From: an uncultured Lachnospiraceae bacterium
GTDB taxonomy: Bacteria; Bacillota; Clostridia; Lachnospirales; Lachnospiraceae
Assembly: GCA_937950565.1 (NCBI GenBank)
Contig: CALFCS010000169.1
Span: 1-27,807 of the forward strand
Direction: 5' to 3'
Length of the DNA stretch: 27,807 nt
The notes beneath the pieces are model-generated. The model was given only the letters and a program-made list of their open reading frames with translations. It did not search any database and had not been told where the DNA came from. How positions within the stretch are numbered: the first letter of the stretch is position 1; every line of letters starts with the position of its first letter. Of this stretch, positions 24,351 to 27,807 are shown piece after piece. Position numbers and translations under genes: made by a program.

Positions 24351-25742
24351 TCACCTCCTCGCTGCCTGTTCTACGGTTTTCTTTATTTTATTTTCATAGC
24401 CGCCGTTAAAAAATGTACACAAAACCGGCGAATGTCCATACAGTCCAGAGCCCTCTATCAGACTCATAGCCCTGCACCCACCCTGACACTGATTCCTGTA
24501 TGCGCATTCTGCACAGTCTGTATTCCTGTCAAGAATCTCCCTTGTTTTCATATTCGCAATCCGGAAAAATGCATTATCTGTGCCACTATAGATTTGCCTC
24601 AGCGTTTCAGCATTCAAATCAGGCATATTCTGTTCAATCTCTGAATCTGTCATAGAAGCACACGGCAGCAGTCTGCCATGCGGCAAGAGATAAGGAGCAA
24701 AGCGGCATGTAGCACAGCAAAGTCCCTCTTCTGCCTCTGAAAACGGCCTCCTTACATATGGCGACTTCCACTCATCCGGATGATGTGCAGAACAGGAAAA
24801 GAACCCGTCGAGCTGTATAAAACACGGAGCCTTATCCTTCACATAAGCGCTGATAATCCTGAGATATGCTTCATACAATTCCTCGACTGCAACCGGCCTG
24901 CGTCCTTCTTTTCTCCATTCACCGGCCTCATAAATGAGTGAAGTCTTCCAGTAATCAACTCCGAGACTTTTTAACAATTCATATGTATCCGTGAGACCAG
25001 TTATATTGCCATCATATACGGCTGTCTCAACCATAACCAAAAATCCTCGTTTCTTCAGCATTCTGATAACATCGGCAGCCTTTTCCCCGGAACCTTTCTT
25101 TGCTCTCAGCCAGTCGTGTCCGTCAACGCCGTCAAAGCTAATCACAAAACCCGGACGAAGCCCCATTGCCAGAATACGCTCCGCCGTCTGCTCTGTCAGA
25201 AGCATCCCATTTGTATATATATGAGATACGGCAATACCCTTCCTGGAAAATGCCTCCAGAACCGTCCAGATATCATCGCGCACGAAAGGTTCGCCTCCTG
25301 TTATCGAAACTGCGGGCACGCCTGCAAGCTCCATCTGCTCAATGACTTTCAGACACTCTGTCGTTGACATATCCTTATACTTATAATCAGGCGCACTCAT
25401 ATAGCAGTGCCGGCATCTCAGGTTACATCTGCCTGTGACCGACCAGTGTATACTCCTGATAAAATAGTTATCTGCCCTTCTATACTCCTGTATGCTGTCT
25501 ATTCCATCCTCTCTGTTCAGAAACTGCACAATTTCCTTTTTGTGCAGACTGTCCAGTTTCTTTTTCTGTTCTTTTGTCAGATAAACCGCACGAAAATCAA
25601 TCTTTCCATTACACATTTCCAACAGCAAAAATGTTTCCCGGTCTAACATTTCCGTCCATCCATTCATACGATTGGCGAGCACATACGGGTAATCCTTGTA
25701 TCCGCGCAGCATATAATCTCTCGACAAACTGACATATTTCAT
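24351..25742 (-). CDS. Radical SAM/SPASM peptide maturase
   Basis: A 463-residue iron-sulfur enzyme. Residues 1-95 look like a PqqD/RRE-type leader-binding region (LDRETFLLLEMCNGKID). The radical SAM cluster motif is C106-x3-C110-x2-C113 (CNLRCRHC), with GGEP at 149-152. The C-terminus fits the seven-Cys SPASM pattern: C346-x9-G-x4-C361, C410-x2-C413-x5-C419-x3-C423, and C442, so two auxiliary 4Fe-4S clusters are expected. Such enzymes install thioether, C-C or similar crosslinks in RiPP precursors. It is the first gene of the operon, starting after AAGGGGG. Which of the two peptides it acts on cannot be told from sequence. Confidence 0.94.
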   Translation of the reverse strand: MKYVSLSRDYMLRGYKDYPYVLANRMNGWTEMLDRETFLLLEMCNGKIDFRAVYLTKEQKKKLDSLHKKEIVQFLNREDGIDSIQEYRRADNYFIRSIHWSVTGRCNLRCRHCYMSAPDYKYKDMSTTECLKVIEQMELAGVPAVSITGGEPFVRDDIWTVLEAFSRKGIAVSHIYTNGMLLTEQTAERILAMGLRPGFVISFDGVDGHDWLRAKKGSGEKAADVIRMLKKRGFLVMVETAVYDGNITGLTDTYELLKSLGVDYWKTSLIYEAGEWRKEGRRPVAVEELYEAYLRIISAYVKDKAPCFIQLDGFFSCSAHHPDEWKSPYVRRPFSEAEEGLCCATCRFAPYLLPHGRLLPCASMTDSEIEQNMPDLNAETLRQIYSGTDNAFFRIANMKTREILDRNTDCAECAYRNQCQGGCRAMSLIEGSGLYGHSPVLCTFFNGGYENKIKKTVEQAARR

Positions 25743-25788
25743 GGTTGTTTCCCCCTTTGGGTTTAAAAAATTTTTGAAGTCTAAATAT

Positions 25789-25798
25789 ACGATATCGT
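25789..25798. promoter_or_regulatory. Palindrome in the RiPP operon promoter region
   Basis: ACGATATCGT is a perfect 10-base palindrome about 50 bases before the radical SAM start codon. On the minus strand a weak -35 TTGTTT and -10 TAGACT with a 17-base spacer would place it in the spacer, as an operator might be. The promoter match itself is poor, so the operon may depend on an activator. Confidence 0.35.
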
Positions 25799-25804
25799 TA
25801 AAAC

Positions 25805-25850
25805 AAAAAACGATACATAAGTGCGGGGACGCGCTTATGTATCGTTTTTT
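25805..25850. terminator. Strong terminator of the hemB operon
   Basis: A 17-pair stem (25805-25821 with 25834-25850) with T-runs on both ends. It ends the cobA-hemD-hemB transcript on the minus strand and separates it from the RiPP operon that begins about 60 bases further on. Confidence 0.9.
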
Positions 25851-25900
25851 TTCACTTTTGTCAACTACTTTTTATAAAAATTAGTAGAATATGGGATTCT

Positions 25901-26878
25901 TTATCCAATCTTTCCTTCATCTATATACCGGGCAAGCTCTTTTGCATAATAAGTCAGATAACTCTGTGCGCCTGCACGGAAAGCCGCTACTGCCGTCTCA
26001 CATACAATCTTCTCTTCATTGATCCATCCTTTTTCCGCAGCCGCCTTAATCATAGCATACTCACCACTTACGCTATATGCCGCTACCGGAAGATTTGTCA
26101 CTTCCTTTACCCTTGTAACCATATCCAGATACGAAAGAGCCGGCTTTACCATAATAATATCTGCTCCTTCTTCTTCATCAAGCAACACTTCCCGGATTCC
26201 TTCCCGGCTGTTGTGATAATCCATCTGATACGTCTTCCGGTCTCCGAAGGATGGCGCGGATTCTGCCGCGTCACGGAATGGTTCATAGAAACCAGATGCA
26301 TATTTGACCGCATAAGACATAATCGGAATGTTCGTATACTGATTCTGATCCAGAAGATTACGAATTGCCCCGACTCTTCCATCCATCATATCCGAGGGCG
26401 CCACCATATCAGCGCCTGCCTGCACATGGGAAAGGGCCGTCTTCGCCAGCACCTTCAGAGTCTCGTCATTATCCACGTCATGACCGCACAGCATACCGCA
26501 ATGCCCATGCGATGTATACTCACACAGACATACATCCGTAATATAATACAGATTCGGGAAACGCTTCTTTGCCTCCATAAGCGCCCGCTGAATCACCCCG
26601 TCACTTGCATACGCCTGGCTTGCCGCCTCATCTTTATGCTCTGGAATTCCAAATAACATCACCATATTCACACCCGCATCGCTGACACGCTCCAGCTCAT
26701 CATACATCTGGTCGACGGTATAGCGGTACTGCCCCTTCATAGACGGAATCTCCTCCCGGATTCCTTCTCCGTCTCTGACAAACATAGGATATATCAGGGA
26801 TGCTTTGCTTACCCTTGTCTCCCGCACCATATTTCGGATTATCTCACTGCTTCTCAATCTTCTGGGTCTTTTAATCAT
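25901..26878 (-). CDS. hemB: Porphobilinogen synthase (delta-aminolevulinic acid dehydratase)
   Basis: Condenses two 5-aminolevulinate molecules into porphobilinogen, the second common step of tetrapyrrole synthesis. At 325 residues it is full length. The Zn-binding cysteine set DVCLCEYTSHGHCG (C117, C119, C127) marks the zinc-dependent form. The active-site lysines are K192 (SYAVKYAS) and the Schiff-base K245 (MVKPA). Its ATG overlaps the end of the cobA-hemD fusion by eight bases, so it belongs to the same operon, whose final gene it seems to be. Confidence 0.97.
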   Translation of the reverse strand: MIKRPRRLRSSEIIRNMVRETRVSKASLIYPMFVRDGEGIREEIPSMKGQYRYTVDQMYDELERVSDAGVNMVMLFGIPEHKDEAASQAYASDGVIQRALMEAKKRFPNLYYITDVCLCEYTSHGHCGMLCGHDVDNDETLKVLAKTALSHVQAGADMVAPSDMMDGRVGAIRNLLDQNQYTNIPIMSYAVKYASGFYEPFRDAAESAPSFGDRKTYQMDYHNSREGIREVLLDEEEGADIIMVKPALSYLDMVTRVKEVTNLPVAAYSVSGEYAMIKAAAEKGWINEEKIVCETAVAAFRAGAQSYLTYYAKELARYIDEGKIG

Positions 26879-27807
26879 TTTTTCTAATCCTTTCTATAAG
26901 CTCTAACAAACTGTCAATCGTTGCATGTTCTGAAATCCTGCACTGCATTCCATAACTTGTCGCTGTATCGGCAGTCTTCCTGCCAATGCAGGCGGCAATA
27001 ATTTTCGTAAAATCAATCTCCCCGGCGTTTCTTGCAAAACCTCTTACGGTAGAACTGCTTGTAAACACAACACAGTCAACCCGCCCTTTTGTGATTTCAT
27101 TTTCAATCAGCCCATTCAGGAACTTCCGGTATTCTGTCTGATAAACAGGCAGGTCTGTCACATCAGCGCCGGCTTCTTCTAAAATCGGAACCAGATTTTG
27201 ATTCCCTTCCCTGGCACGTGGAATCAAAATTTTCCTGCCGCCAATGTCCTGTTCTGCCAGCGCCCTGCCAAGGGATTCCCCGTCATAAACTTCCGGCATC
27301 ACGTCCGCATAGATTCCGTACTTTTCAAGCGCTGCCCTTGTTCCCTCTCCGATCACCGCAAACCTTGCATGAAACAGACACCGGATATCTTTTTTCTCTT
27401 TCTGAAGCGCTTCAAAAAAAATCCGTACCCCCACCTGACTGGTAAATACAATCCAGTCATAAGAAGACAATTGCTCTGCCACATCCCGCAGGGCATTTTC
27501 GAGCGGCACAGTCTCAATTGCCGGAATTTCTAACACATCCGCTCCCTTTCCTCTTAACCGCTCCGCAGTAGAAGAAATCAATTCCTTCGGCCTTGTAAGA
27601 AGTATACGCATCCCCATAAGAGGGAGTTTCTCATACCATCCAAATGTATCTGATAAGCTGCACACCTCTCCTACAACAATGACCGCAGGCGCTTTTATCT
27701 GTGCCTTATTTGCCTCAGCGGCAAGTGTAGCAACTGTCGCCACTACCTTCCGCTGTCTGGCAGTCGTACCCTCCTGCAGGATTGCGGCGGGCATATGTTC
27801 ATCCATC
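26871..27807 (-). CDS. CobA-HemD fusion, 5' end outside the window
   Basis: The last 60 residues of uroporphyrinogen-III C-methyltransferase (CobA/SUMT) are joined in frame to uroporphyrinogen-III synthase (HemD). The CobA end is seen in AAILQEGTTARQRKVVATVA and KAPAVIVVGEVCSL. HemD starts at about MRILLTRPKE, with VFTSQVGVRIFF, FAVIGEGTRAALEKYG and CVVFTSSSTVRGF typical of that family. The fusion makes uroporphyrinogen III and directs part of it to sirohaem or cobalamin. The frame is open through the window edge, so the ATG at 27804 is internal. The stop overlaps the hemB start. Confidence 0.93.
   Translation of the reverse strand, partial: MDEHMPAAILQEGTTARQRKVVATVATLAAEANKAQIKAPAVIVVGEVCSLSDTFGWYEKLPLMGMRILLTRPKELISSTAERLRGKGADVLEIPAIETVPLENALRDVAEQLSSYDWIVFTSQVGVRIFFEALQKEKKDIRCLFHARFAVIGEGTRAALEKYGIYADVMPEVYDGESLGRALAEQDIGGRKILIPRAREGNQNLVPILEEAGADVTDLPVYQTEYRKFLNGLIENEITKGRVDCVVFTSSSTVRGFARNAGEIDFTKIIAACIGRKTADTATSYGMQCRISEHATIDSLLELIERIRKND

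Noticed and set aside
25793..25815. Antiterminator-like pairing (TATCGTT with AACGATA) competing with the hemB terminator
   Set aside because: On the minus strand the competing arm is transcribed only after the terminator, so it cannot control that termination event.

Overview
The window looks like chromosomal DNA from a low-to-mid GC Firmicute, most probably a gut-type member of the Lachnospiraceae (class Clostridia). The reasons are gene content and style: strong AGGAGG ribosome binding sites, TTGACA/TATAAT promoters with 17-base spacers, intrinsic terminators, a CobA-HemD fusion next to hemB, a TrkA/TrkH pair, an EF-G paralogue and a NHLM/Nif11-type RiPP locus. No rRNA, tRNA, CRISPR array or intact insertion sequence was seen.

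Layout. Bases 1-1899 hold the 5' part of leuS (minus strand), with its promoter and a leader resembling a decayed T-box. Divergent to it are a small P-loop protein (2229-2651) and a membrane-anchored CapA-family protein (2751-3956). A minus-strand potassium-uptake operon follows (7049-8407 trkA, 5604-7052 trkH, 3990-5591 unknown membrane protein), then an EF-G-like GTPase (8511-10586). Plus-strand tyrA and aroA (10769-13178) form an aromatic amino acid operon. A small anchored protein (13301-13708) and a hicA-hicB toxin-antitoxin pair (13802-14425) lead into a gene-poor stretch of about 250 bases.

The centrepiece is a minus-strand run of nine genes from 25742 down to 14754, all closely spaced or overlapping except for a 101-base gap at 23686-23786. 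In transcription order they are: a radical SAM/SPASM peptide maturase; a 70-residue Cys-free precursor-like peptide; a Nif11-type precursor with a three-Cys core; a very short HlyD-like secretion protein; a C39-peptidase ABC exporter; a second NHLM-type ABC transporter that is frameshifted in this sequence; a STAS anti-sigma-antagonist-like protein; a GH3-family adenylate-forming enzyme; and a membrane sensor fusing HAMP, PP2C (SpoIIE-type) phosphatase and HATPase (RsbW-type kinase). I infer a RiPP production and export operon that carries its own partner-switching signalling module and a GH3 enzyme. The GH3 enzyme and the phosphatase/kinase/STAS set are not standard parts of NHLM/Nif11 RiPP loci as I know them, so this is the best candidate for an undescribed system.

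Upstream of that operon, and separated from it by a strong hairpin terminator, are hemB and the 3' part of cobA-hemD (tetrapyrrole synthesis, 25901-27807).
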